NCBI RefSeq assembly: GCF_029714405.1
Contig: NZ_CP121650.1
Location: 3,539,001-3,603,000, forward strand
Direction: 5' to 3'
Length of the DNA stretch: 64,000 bases
DNA from: Bradyrhizobium sp. CB82
GTDB taxonomy: Bacteria; Pseudomonadota; Alphaproteobacteria; Rhizobiales; Xanthobacteraceae
The position numbers and the translations under genes were made by a program. The notes beneath the pieces are model-generated. The model did no database searches, had not been told where the DNA came from, and worked only from the letters and a program-made list of their open reading frames with translations. Positions 17,486 to 25,108 of this stretch are shown here, in pieces. Within the stretch, counting starts at the first letter, position 1; the number at the start of each line of letters is the position of its first letter.

Positions 17486-17530
17486 GAGCGGAGCTTGTGG
17501 CTACTCCAACTCTCCCCCACAAGGGCAGGG
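17437..17530. repeat. Extragenic palindrome (CTCCCCCTTGTGGGGGAG type)
   Basis: TCCCTCCCCCTTGTGGGGGAGGG at the left and CTCTCCCCCACAAGGGCAGGG at the right give nested inverted repeats. The left half overlaps the 3' coding end of the preceding gene. Confidence 0.75.
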
Positions 17531-17571
17531 CTATCGCATTGAAAAAGAACCTGGCGAGCGGTTTCTTTGCG

Positions 17572-17611
17572 GCCCATCCTTCGAGACGCCCGCCTTTGGC
17601 GGGCTCCTCAG
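17572..17611. repeat. Palindrome family B, left part, interrupted by IS copy 2
   Basis: CCCATCCTTCGAGACGCCCGCC...GGCGGGCTCCTCAG ends exactly at the left IS boundary. The continuation is at 19149. Confidence 0.8.
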
Positions 17612-19148
17612 AGGCTGTGAATCTTTTTGACTGCTCGCAAGCGGTATAGCCGAAAGCTGGTGCTGTGTGATTCTCTTGCGGTGATGGATTCGCAGGAGGG
17701 ATGATGGCCGCTGATGAATTGTTTGGGGATCTGCCGGAGCAGGCAAAGCCGCAAGCCGGTGCGGCGCCGCTCGCAGCGCCGCGACTTCGTGAGCCCCAAC
17801 GCGATCAAATCGAGTTGCGAGCAGTGGATATCGAGAGCCTGATCGGGGAAGACCATCCGGTGCGCCTGATCTGGTCCTATGTCGAGGAACTCGACCTGAG
17901 TGAGCTGGAGAACCGGATCAAAGCGCGGGGCGATCGGCCTGGTCACCCCGCGACATCGCCGCGGCTTTTGCTGGCGCTGTGGCTCTATGCCACCAGCGAG
18001 GGCGTCGGCAGCGCGCGCGCGTTGGAGCGGCTTTGCGAGAGCCATGACGCCTATCGTTGGCTGTGTGGCGGGGTGTCGGTGAACCATCACACGCTGGCGG
18101 ACTTCCGGGTCGGTTGCGCCGACCTGCTCGACCGGCTGCTTTGCGAGCATTTGGCGGTGCTGGCGAAGGTCGGCCTCGTCAATCTGGAAACGCTGGCGCA
18201 GGACGGTGTTCGGGTCCGGGCCAGCGCCGGGGCCGCTTCGTTCCGGCGGGAGGCGACGCTCGATCGGCACCTGGCCTTGGCTGAGGCGGTGGTGGAAGAC
18301 CTCAAACGCGAGGTTGACGCTCGTTCGGATGCTAGCAATCAGCGCATGAAGGCCGCCAAGGAGCGCGCCGCGCGTGAGCGCAGAGCGCGCGTCAAAGCGG
18401 CGCAGACGGCGCTCGCCGAAATCAAGCAGCAGCGCAAGGAGCGCGAAGAAAAGCGCGGCAACGGCAAGAAGCCGAAAGAGCCGCGGGCCTCCACGACGGA
18501 CGCCGACGCACGGGTCATGAAGATGGCCGACGGCGGCTTCCGCCCCGCCTACAACGTGCAGGTGACGAGTGCCGCCGGCCAGCCGATCGTCGTTGACATC
18601 AAGGTCTGCAACACCGGGTCCGACCGCGGCCTGATGCGGCCCATGCTGGAGCGGCAGCGCGCGCGTCCTGGCGGGTTGCCCAAGGACCATCTCGTCGATG
18701 GCGGCTTTGGCAGTGCCGAGGACATCGAGTGGGCGCACGCCGAGGGCATCGATATCTTTTGCCCGCCCACTCAATCCAAGCACGGCACCGATCCCCATCT
18801 ACCGCGACGCGGCGACGGCCCGGGGGTGTTGGCCTGGCGTGCGCGCATGGCGAGCGAAGAGGGCAAGGCCCGATACAAGCCCCGGTCGATTTGCGAGTGC
18901 ATACATGCCCGCTGGCGCAACTGGGACCTGCGCCAATTGACCGTGCGCGGCTTCGAAAAGGTCCGCGCCGTCGTGCTCTGGTACGCCCTCGCCAACAACA
19001 TCCTGCAAGGCAACCGCCTCGCTAGCGCATAGAGGAGCGTTCATCGACATCCCCCAACCTCGCCACAGCCGCCCAGCCCACGCGTTGCCACGACGAGGAA
19101 CTGCCACATCCTTCGATGACCACGCAAAACGAGAAAGATTGGCAAGCT
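17612..19148 (+). mobile_element. IS1182-type insertion sequence, intact (1537 bp)
   Basis: Left end AGGCTGTGAATCTTTTTGA and right end, read inward, AGCTTGCCAATCTTTCTCG match at 13 of 19 positions. Flanks are CTCAG (17607-17611 and 19149-19153), a 5-bp target duplication. One transposase gene fills the element. The target is a family B palindrome at its CTCCTCAGGATGAG point. A deleted sister copy occupies the identical point of another family B palindrome at 10934-11834. Ends were deduced by comparing the two copies. Confidence 0.88.
17701..19032 (+). CDS. IS1182-family transposase
   Basis: 443 residues. The N-terminal InsH-like domain (LIGEDHPVRLIWSYVEELD, SVNHHTLADFRV) is followed by a long Lys/Arg/Glu-rich insertion (residues 200-270) and a DDE catalytic domain with candidate acidic residues in LAQDGVRVRASAG, LVDGGFGSAED and the RGFEKVRAVVLW region. 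The tail is typical of the family. AGGAGG lies just upstream of ATG. Intact frame with no stop or shift, so it may still be active and could mobilise copies that keep both ends. Confidence 0.9.
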   Translation: MMAADELFGDLPEQAKPQAGAAPLAAPRLREPQRDQIELRAVDIESLIGEDHPVRLIWSYVEELDLSELENRIKARGDRPGHPATSPRLLLALWLYATSEGVGSARALERLCESHDAYRWLCGGVSVNHHTLADFRVGCADLLDRLLCEHLAVLAKVGLVNLETLAQDGVRVRASAGAASFRREATLDRHLALAEAVVEDLKREVDARSDASNQRMKAAKERAARERRARVKAAQTALAEIKQQRKEREEKRGNGKKPKEPRASTTDADARVMKMADGGFRPAYNVQVTSAAGQPIVVDIKVCNTGSDRGLMRPMLERQRARPGGLPKDHLVDGGFGSAEDIEWAHAEGIDIFCPPTQSKHGTDPHLPRRGDGPGVLAWRARMASEEGKARYKPRSICECIHARWRNWDLRQLTVRGFEKVRAVVLWYALANNILQGNRLASA

Positions 19149-19235
19149 CTCAGGATGAGGTTCTTGTTTCGCGGCAAAATCTTAGACCCTCATGGTGAGG
19201 AGCGCCGCTTGCGGCGCGTCTCGAACCATGAAGGC
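19149..19235. repeat. Palindrome family B, right part after IS copy 2
   Basis: CTCAGGATGAGG then, after a short gap, CTCATGGTGAGGAGCGCC...GGCGCGTCTCGAACCATGAAGG. The first 12 bases complete the palindrome broken at 17611; the remainder is a further family B unit. Confidence 0.75.
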
Positions 19236-19326
19236 CGACCACGTTCACGGCCTCCAAAACGCCAAATGCGATTGCCCTGCCCACAAGGGGGAGAGAGCGC
19301 AGTGTGCGTGTGGCGCGAAACATACC

Positions 19327-19551
19327 TTATCGCAACGGCCGCCCCTGTTCGTCCACGATCATCCGCGCATCGCGCAGCGCCCATTCGCGGATCACTTGGC
19401 GGCAGCGGATGAGCTCGGCTTCGCTCGCCGTGCCAGTATCATTCGCGGCGCGATCTACCATGGCCTTGCAATTGAGGAGCACGGAACGATCCTCGGCGTG
19501 CGCTGGCAGCGCGAGTGCCGCCAGCAACGCGACGCTGCACGCGAGCCGCAT
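19327..19551 (-). CDS. Small exported hypothetical protein
   Basis: 74 residues. MRLACSVALLAALALPAHA is a clear signal peptide with cleavage after AHA. The mature part (about 55 residues) has two Cys (LLNCKAM and IRCRQV) that could form a disulfide, and ends MIVDEQGRPLR. The start codon overlaps the stop of the upstream methionine synthase gene (TGATG), so translation is probably coupled. Function unknown. Confidence 0.7.
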   Translation of the reverse strand: MRLACSVALLAALALPAHAEDRSVLLNCKAMVDRAANDTGTASEAELIRCRQVIREWALRDARMIVDEQGRPLR

Positions 19552-20597
19552 CAACCGAGCCTCTCGCGCGCCAGCGCAGCGCCGGCGCCGAGTGCCATCA
19601 GCTTGGCTTCCGCGATCTCCCGCCGCATCGGCGCCATGCCGCAATTGGTCGTCGCTATGATGTTGCTCTTGGGCACGAATTTCGACACCGCATCGATCAC
19701 CTCAACGACGTCGTTCGCCGTCTCGACCGTATCGCTGGCGACGTCGATGACGCCGGCCTGCACGATCTTGCCCTTGAGCAGAGACAGCAGGTCGAGCGGG
19801 ACCTTGGAATTGCGGCATTCGATCGCGACCTGCTGGATCGAGCTGGCATCGATCGCCGGAAAGATCTGCTCGTATTGCCGCCACTGCGCGCCAAGCGTCT
19901 CCTTCCAGTCGGTGTTGGCCTTGATGCCGTAGCCGTAGCAGATGTGCACGGCCGTGGCGCAGGTCAGGCCTTCGGCGGCGCGCTCCAGCGCCTTGATGCC
20001 CCAATCGTTGACCTCGTCCATGTAGACGTTGAATGCGGGCTCATCGAACTGGATGAGGTCGACGCCGTCGGCCTGCAACGCCTTGGCCTCCGCGTTCAGG
20101 AGATCGGCGAAGGCGAAGGCCATCTTCACGCGGTCGCCATAGTAACGATCGGCAATGGTGTCGATGATGGTCATCGGGCCGGGCAGGGTGAATTTCAGCT
20201 TCCGCTTCGTGTGCGTGCGCGCCACCCGCGCTTCAAAGGCATGGACGCGCTCCCTGAGCTGCAACGGCGCGACCAACTGCGGCACCATCGCCTTATAGCG
20301 ATCCTTCCGGATTCCCATCTCGACCTTGTGCGCGAAGTCGATGCCCTCGATCTTCTCGAGAAAACCATGCACGAAGTGCTGCCGCGCCTGCTCGCCCTCA
20401 GTGACGATGTCGATGCCGGCGTCTTCCTGGATCTTCAGCCAGATCAGCGCCGCATCGCGCTTGGCGCGCAAGAGTTCATCGCCCCTCGACTTCCAGGGCG
20501 CCCAGAGCATGTTCGGCTCGGCGAGCCATTCCGGTTTCGGCAAGGAGCCGGCGATGGTGGTTGGAAACAGCATGGCGCCCTCCGCATCGGTTGTCAT
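19551..20597 (-). CDS. MetE-core methionine synthase (short, possibly MesD-like)
   Basis: 348 residues, equal to the C-terminal catalytic half of cobalamin-independent MetE. Family blocks: TTIAGSLPKPEWL at the N-terminus, FTLPGPMTIIDT, DLIQFDEPAFNVY, ATAVHICYGYG (zinc ligands His and Cys) and ATTNCGMAPM (zinc Cys). The N-terminal folate-binding half of MetE is absent. Short bacterial forms use methyl donors other than methyltetrahydrofolate; the MesD group is such a family and needs MesX (DUF1852), which is not encoded here. Start ATG 20597 is preceded by GGAAGG. Overlaps the next small gene. Confidence 0.82.
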   Translation of the reverse strand: MTTDAEGAMLFPTTIAGSLPKPEWLAEPNMLWAPWKSRGDELLRAKRDAALIWLKIQEDAGIDIVTEGEQARQHFVHGFLEKIEGIDFAHKVEMGIRKDRYKAMVPQLVAPLQLRERVHAFEARVARTHTKRKLKFTLPGPMTIIDTIADRYYGDRVKMAFAFADLLNAEAKALQADGVDLIQFDEPAFNVYMDEVNDWGIKALERAAEGLTCATAVHICYGYGIKANTDWKETLGAQWRQYEQIFPAIDASSIQQVAIECRNSKVPLDLLSLLKGKIVQAGVIDVASDTVETANDVVEVIDAVSKFVPKSNIIATTNCGMAPMRREIAEAKLMALGAGAALARERLG

Positions 20598-20719
20598 TGC
20601 GCACCTTCCTGCCATGTCTTAACGTCGAGGTACAGAACAACAAAAGTCGACGAGAGGGCACAGCGCGTGATGTTCGGACAAATGGCGAAGGACGTCCTGG
20701 GAAAGCAGTAGTGCCAGTT

Positions 20720-20825
20720 CCTCATAGTGAGGAGCGCCGAAGGCGCGTCTCGAACCATGAAGGCCCCGCTGTTGCCCGCGGCCATCCTTCGAGACGGCCG
20801 CTACGCGGCCTCCTCCAGGATGAGG
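20720..20825. repeat. Extragenic palindrome family B (uninterrupted)
   Basis: TCCTCATAGTGAGGAGCGCC...GGCGCGTCTCGAACCATGAAGG, then GCCATCCTTCGAGACGGCC...GGCCTCCTCCAGGATGAGG. Serves as the reference for the two IS-interrupted copies. Confidence 0.85.
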
Positions 20826-20855
20826 ACCGCATCAAGTATAAAACAAGGAAACGCC

Positions 20856-21464
20856 ATGATCGACTTCTTCTTCGACTGCTCCAGCCCCTGGACCTATCTC
20901 GCATTCCACAACATCCAGCCGTTGGCCAGGGAGCTCGGCGTCGAGATTTCCTGGCGGCCGATCCTGGTCGGCGGCATCTTCAACAGCGTCAATCCCAGCG
21001 TCTACGCGCAGCGCGAAAAGCCGGTGCCGCTGAAGGCACGCTACATGCTGAAGGACCTCAATGACTGGGCGCGGTCGGCGGGGCTCGCGATCAAGATGCC
21101 CCCGACGGTGTTTCCGGTGAACAGCGTGAAAGCGATGCGCGGCTGCATCTGGCTTGGCAAAGACATGGTGCCGTTCGCGACCGCGGTGTTCGAGACCTAT
21201 TGGGGCGCGGACAGGGATATCTCGCAGGACGCCGTGCTCGCAGACATCTGCAAGACGGTCGGCGTCGACGCGCAAAAGTTCTTCGCCGGAATTTCCGAGC
21301 AGGCGATCAAGGATCAGCTCAAGGCCAACACCGAAGAGGTCGTCGCCCGCGGCGGCTTCGGCTCGCCGACGATCTTTCTCGACAAGACCGACATGTATTT
21401 CGGCAACGATCGGCTGCCTCTGATCCGCGAGGCGCTACTTCGCCGCAAGGCGAGTGCAGCTTGA
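20856..21464 (+). CDS. 2-hydroxychromene-2-carboxylate isomerase family protein
   Basis: 202 residues, thioredoxin-fold (DsbA/kappa GST) family. The N-terminus IDFFFDCSSPWTYLAF has the catalytic Ser of this isomerase group in SSPW. Further conserved parts are the central helical insertion and GGFGSPTIFLD near the C-terminus. Such enzymes use glutathione to isomerise hydroxychromene carboxylates in naphthalene-type degradation, but many homologues act on unknown substrates. The ATG at 20856 follows AAGGAAAC. Its stop overlaps the start of the next gene (TGATG), so the pair forms an operon. Confidence 0.88.
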   Translation: MIDFFFDCSSPWTYLAFHNIQPLARELGVEISWRPILVGGIFNSVNPSVYAQREKPVPLKARYMLKDLNDWARSAGLAIKMPPTVFPVNSVKAMRGCIWLGKDMVPFATAVFETYWGADRDISQDAVLADICKTVGVDAQKFFAGISEQAIKDQLKANTEEVVARGGFGSPTIFLDKTDMYFGNDRLPLIREALLRRKASAA

Positions 21465-22441
21465 TGGTGCGGGCTGTCGTTTGCCGCGAGCTTGGTCCGC
21501 CCGAAAGCTTGCGGCTCGAGGCCTTCCCGTCGCGGCCGCTTGCGGAGGGTGAGGTGCGGGTTGCGATCCGCGCCGCCGGCCTCAACTTTCCGGATATTCT
21601 GATGGCAGCCGGCGAATATCAGCTCGAGCCCGAGCTGCCGTTCACGCCAGGCGTGGAGGCCGCGGGCGATGTGACCGAGGTCGATGCTGCGGCGCGCGGC
21701 ATCGGCGTCGGCGACAAGGTCATCGTGAAGATGCGCTACGGCGCATATGCCGACGAAGCCGTGGTCGCCAGCTCTCAGCTCGCGCCGATGCCGTCGACCT
21801 TCGACTATGCGGAAGCCGCGACCTTCCTCGCCGGCCACGGCACCGCCTATCACGCGCTCATCGATCGCGGCAAGGTCGAGCCGGGCGAGGTGCTGCTGGT
21901 GCACGGCGCCGGCGGCGGCGTGGGGCTCGCGGCCGTCGAACTGGGCAAAATGCTGGGCGCGACAGTGATTGCCTGCGCGTCATCGGAAGAGAAGCTCGCG
22001 ATCGCAAAGAATAGGGGCGCCGATCACCTCGTGCTCTATGCACGCGGGCCGTTTCGCGATGCCGTCAAGCGTATCACCGATGGCCGCGGTGCCGACGTGG
22101 TGTTCGATCCCGTCGGGGGCGAGGTCTTTGAGAACTCGATGCGTTGCATCGCCTGGGGCGCGCGGCTGCTGGTGATCGGCTTCACCGGCGGCATCGGCTC
22201 CGCGAAGACAAATTTGCTGCTGATCAAGGGCGCGAGCGTGCTGGGCGTGCGCGCCGGCGAAGCGGTACGCAAGAATCCGGCCCTCGGCGAGGTGCGCCTG
22301 AAGGCGCTGCTCGCATGGGCCGAGGAGGGCAAGCTGCGTCCCAACGTCTCGCATCGCCTGCCGCTGGAGGACTACGCAAAGGCGATGCGATTGCTGATCG
22401 ATCGCAAGGCGATCGGGCGTGTGGCGCTGGTGATGGATTGA
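21464..22441 (+). CDS. NADPH:quinone oxidoreductase family protein (zinc-less MDR)
   Basis: 325 residues. GroES-like N-terminal domain (RAAGLNFPDILMAAGEYQ, PFTPGVEAAGDV) and a Rossmann domain with LLVHGAGGGVGLAAVELGKMLGA and VVFDPVGGEVFE. Zinc ligands are missing, as in quinone reductase/crystallin-zeta proteins. Reduces quinones or enones with NADPH in the cytosol. Overlaps the upstream isomerase gene by one base-pair of codons, so both are co-translated and may act on one aromatic or enone substrate. Confidence 0.9.
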   Translation: MVRAVVCRELGPPESLRLEAFPSRPLAEGEVRVAIRAAGLNFPDILMAAGEYQLEPELPFTPGVEAAGDVTEVDAAARGIGVGDKVIVKMRYGAYADEAVVASSQLAPMPSTFDYAEAATFLAGHGTAYHALIDRGKVEPGEVLLVHGAGGGVGLAAVELGKMLGATVIACASSEEKLAIAKNRGADHLVLYARGPFRDAVKRITDGRGADVVFDPVGGEVFENSMRCIAWGARLLVIGFTGGIGSAKTNLLLIKGASVLGVRAGEAVRKNPALGEVRLKALLAWAEEGKLRPNVSHRLPLEDYAKAMRLLIDRKAIGRVALVMD

Positions 22442-22455
22442 CGCTGCCTCTTGCA

Positions 22456-22489
22456 GGGTGGGCAAAGGCGCTCTTGCGCCGGGCCCATC
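22456..22489. repeat. Extragenic palindrome (GTGGGCAAAGGCGC type)
   Basis: GGGTGGGCAAAGGCGCTCTTGCGCC followed by GGGCCCATC, a short hairpin-forming dispersed repeat. A second copy is at 30264-30294. The downstream alpha/beta hydrolase fragment ends at this repeat. Confidence 0.65.
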
Positions 22490-22671
22490 GTGGGATGAAT
22501 GTCATCCGCGAGGTCTTGAAGCGCCTTGCGACGGCTGGCGTAGTCGAGGTTGAGCGTTGCGTAGCCGGCGCGCCCGATTGCAGTTTCCATTTTGCGAAAC
22601 GAGCGCGCCGTCCGGCTGATCCCGTGCAGGAGGACGACGCCGTCTTGCGGCACCGTCGGCTCCAGGCTCAC
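22490..22671 (-). pseudogene. Alpha/beta hydrolase, N-terminal fragment
   Basis: From a GTG at 22671, overlapping the crotonase stop (GTGA), about 60 residues of a hydrolase N-terminus are encoded: VVLLHGISRTARSFRKME, then ATLNLDYASRRKALQDLADDIHP. The nucleophile elbow, acid and His are missing, and the sequence runs into the repeat at 22456. It is a 3'-truncated gene; the coupled start suggests the intact ancestor was co-transcribed with the crotonase. Confidence 0.7.
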
Positions 22672-23558
22672 TTGTACTCGCGTTCCGTCCACCACGGGAA
22701 ATAGTCCGGCATGTCTTTCGACACCTTGTTCTTGAATTGCGCGGGGCGCTTCTCCAGGAACGACGTCACACCTTCCTTGACGTCGTCCGACCGGCCGCGG
22801 GCGTAGATGCCGCGGCTGTCGATCTTGTGGGCTTCCATCGGATCGTCCGCGCCCATCATGCGCCACATCATCTGCCGGATCAGCGCGACCGACACCGGCG
22901 CGGTCTTGGCTGCGATCTCCTTGGCGAGCGCGCGCGCGGTCGGCAGGAGATCATCGGGCGGCACCACCTTGCTCACCAGCCGCCCGGCGAGCGCTTCCTG
23001 TGCGGGGAAGACGCGGCCCGTGTAGCACCATTCCAGGGCCTGCGAGATGCCGACGAGGCGGGGCAGGAACCAGCTCGACGCTGCTTCCGGCACGATGCCG
23101 CGCTGGGAGAACACGAAGCCGAAGCGCGCTGCCTCCGAGGCAATGCGGATGTCCATCGCAAGCTGCATGGTGACGCCGATGCCGACCGCAGGGCCGTTCA
23201 CCGCGGCGATCACGGGCTTCAGGCTCTTGAAGATGCGCAGCGTCACCTGACCGCCACCATCGCGCACCTGCGGATCGCTATAGTCGACCTGGCCGCTCGC
23301 AAGCCGCTTCACCGGTCCGCGCTTTGCGTCGCGATCAAAGGTGTCGGCGCCGGAAGAGAGATCGGCGCCGGCGCAGAAGGCGCGGCCCGCGCCGGTGACG
23401 ATGATGGCGCGGATGTTGTCGTCCTCGTCGGCGGCGTCGAACGCCTCGATCAACTCGGCCTGCATCCTGGCGTTGAAGGCGTTGAGCTTGTCGGGCCGGT
23501 TCAGCGTGATGGTGAGGATCTCGTCGGCAATCTCGTACTCGATCGTCTCATACGCCAT
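22668..23558 (-). CDS. Crotonase/enoyl-CoA hydratase family protein
   Basis: 296 residues. Crotonase fold with oxyanion-hole motifs GRAFCAGADLSSG near residue 60 and NGPAVGIGVTMQLAMD near 120, and a Glu in RGIVPEAASSW near 150. It hydrates or isomerises acyl-CoA thioesters. A longer insertion (DTFDRDAKRGPVKRLASG) is seen before the second oxyanion segment. Start ATG 23558 is set by GGGAAGGAAACC. Alone between a palindrome and the hydrolase fragment; substrate not predictable. Confidence 0.88.
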   Translation of the reverse strand: MAYETIEYEIADEILTITLNRPDKLNAFNARMQAELIEAFDAADEDDNIRAIIVTGAGRAFCAGADLSSGADTFDRDAKRGPVKRLASGQVDYSDPQVRDGGGQVTLRIFKSLKPVIAAVNGPAVGIGVTMQLAMDIRIASEAARFGFVFSQRGIVPEAASSWFLPRLVGISQALEWCYTGRVFPAQEALAGRLVSKVVPPDDLLPTARALAKEIAAKTAPVSVALIRQMMWRMMGADDPMEAHKIDSRGIYARGRSDDVKEGVTSFLEKRPAQFKNKVSKDMPDYFPWWTEREYK

Positions 23559-23605
23559 GGTGGTTTCCTTCCCTTTGTTCATCTTGTTCATTTGATTTGT
23601 AGCAT

Positions 23606-23678
23606 GTCATTCCGGGGCGTGCCCTCTTTGGCGCGAGCCCGGAATCCATAGCCCCGCTTCGCGGCGCCCCGGAATGAC
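23606..23678. repeat. Extragenic palindrome family A
   Basis: GTCATTCCGGGGCG...GAGCCCGGAATCC and GCGGCGCCCCGGAATGAC. Lies between the crotonase start and the amidase stop. Confidence 0.85.
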
Positions 23679-23686
23679 GGAAGACG

Positions 23687-25108
23687 TTATTTCCTCGGCG
23701 GCGACGGCCAGGGCGGCTGCGCACCGCGCAAACCCTCGAACGCCTTGGCCATGCCCAGCACGCCGATGTCGTCGAAACGGCGGCCGACGATCTGCACGCC
23801 GATCGGAAAGCCCTTTGGGTCGAAGCCGCCGTTGATTGATATCGCCGGGTTCTCCGACATATTCCACGGTACGGTATAGCAGATGTGCTCGAACGGCTTC
23901 ATGGGATCGTTGGTGGGCGAGGCGAGCTCCGCCGGGAAATTCACGCTCGGCGCGGTCGGCGAGATCACATAGTCGAGCTCGCAGAAAAGCTTTGCCGCGG
24001 CCGCGCGGATCGCCATGGTCTGGTTGAAGCCTCTGATGACCTCGACGCCGGAGAGCTTTGCGCCGGACTCGCCCCATCTGAAGATATAGGGCAGCACCTT
24101 GGCTCGTTCGGCAGGCGTGAGCTTCGTCAGATCGTCCCACATCCGTGCGCGCCAGAAGTTGTCGAGGCCATCGAGCATCTCGCGCGTCAAAATGCCCTCG
24201 ATCTCGGTGACGACGGCGCCCGCGGATTCGAAGGCTTTCGCGGCTTTCACCGCGACCTCGCGCACCGGCTTTTCCAGGGGCAGGCCGACGCCGAGATCGA
24301 GCATCAGGCCGATGCGCAGTTTTCTCGGCGATTTTTCCAGCGCCTTCCAATTGATGGTGTCGGCCGGCAGGCTCATGCCGTCGCGGCGGTCGGGCTTTGC
24401 GATCACACTCATCATCAGCGCGCAATCGTCGACGGTGCGGGTCATTGGCCCTGCGACGCGGCCGACATAGGCTGGATCGATCGGCACGCGGCCGAAGCTC
24501 GGCTTCAACCCGACGAGACCGCACCAGCCCGCCGGCAGCCGCACCGAGCCGCCGATATCGGTGCCGAGATGCAGCGGACCGTAGCCGGCCGCTGCAGCGG
24601 CGCCGGCACCGGCGCTCGAACCGCCGGGATTTTTCGAGAGGTCCCAGGGATTGCGGGCGAGGGCATGAAAGCTGGAAAGACCGGACGACAGCATGCCGTA
24701 ATCGGGCATGGTGGTCTTGGCGAAGATGATGGCGCCGGCTTCGCGCAGCCGCGCGGCTGGCGGAGCGTCCTTCTCCGCCGGCACGAGCTTCACGCTTGCC
24801 GCGCCGAGCGGCACCGGTACGCCCTTGGTCGCGATGTTGTCCTTCACCGTCACCGGCACGCCGTCGAGCGGACCGGATGGCTCGCCGCCCGACCAGCGCG
24901 CGGTCGATGCCTTTGCGACCTCGCGCGCGCCGTCGGGATCGAAGGCGTAGAGCGCCCTGAGATGCGGCTCCCACGCTGCGACATGCGCGATCACGTCCTC
25001 CAGTACCTCGCTCGGCGAGAACTGCCTGGCCTTGTAGCCCGCGATCAGATCGACCGCAGACAGATCGTGCAGCGAGGTGAGCTTCTCGTAGGTGCGCGGC
25101 TTATGCAT
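23687..25108 (-). CDS. Amidase (amidase signature family)
   Basis: 473 residues. The Ser-cisSer-Lys triad is complete: VTVKDNIAT (Lys, near residue 87), NPGGSSAGAGAAAAAG (first Ser) and GTDIGGSVRLPA (nucleophile). The tail GFPIGVQIVGRRFDD is conserved. Hydrolyses an amide to acid and ammonia in the cytosol. Its ATG lies inside the end of the upstream M20 gene (8-base overlap), so the two are coupled. Placement after an oligopeptide-type ABC transporter and M20 hydrolase suggests breakdown of imported amides or acylated amino acids. Confidence 0.9.
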   Translation of the reverse strand: MHKPRTYEKLTSLHDLSAVDLIAGYKARQFSPSEVLEDVIAHVAAWEPHLRALYAFDPDGAREVAKASTARWSGGEPSGPLDGVPVTVKDNIATKGVPVPLGAASVKLVPAEKDAPPAARLREAGAIIFAKTTMPDYGMLSSGLSSFHALARNPWDLSKNPGGSSAGAGAAAAAGYGPLHLGTDIGGSVRLPAGWCGLVGLKPSFGRVPIDPAYVGRVAGPMTRTVDDCALMMSVIAKPDRRDGMSLPADTINWKALEKSPRKLRIGLMLDLGVGLPLEKPVREVAVKAAKAFESAGAVVTEIEGILTREMLDGLDNFWRARMWDDLTKLTPAERAKVLPYIFRWGESGAKLSGVEVIRGFNQTMAIRAAAAKLFCELDYVISPTAPSVNFPAELASPTNDPMKPFEHICYTVPWNMSENPAISINGGFDPKGFPIGVQIVGRRFDDIGVLGMAKAFEGLRGAQPPWPSPPRK

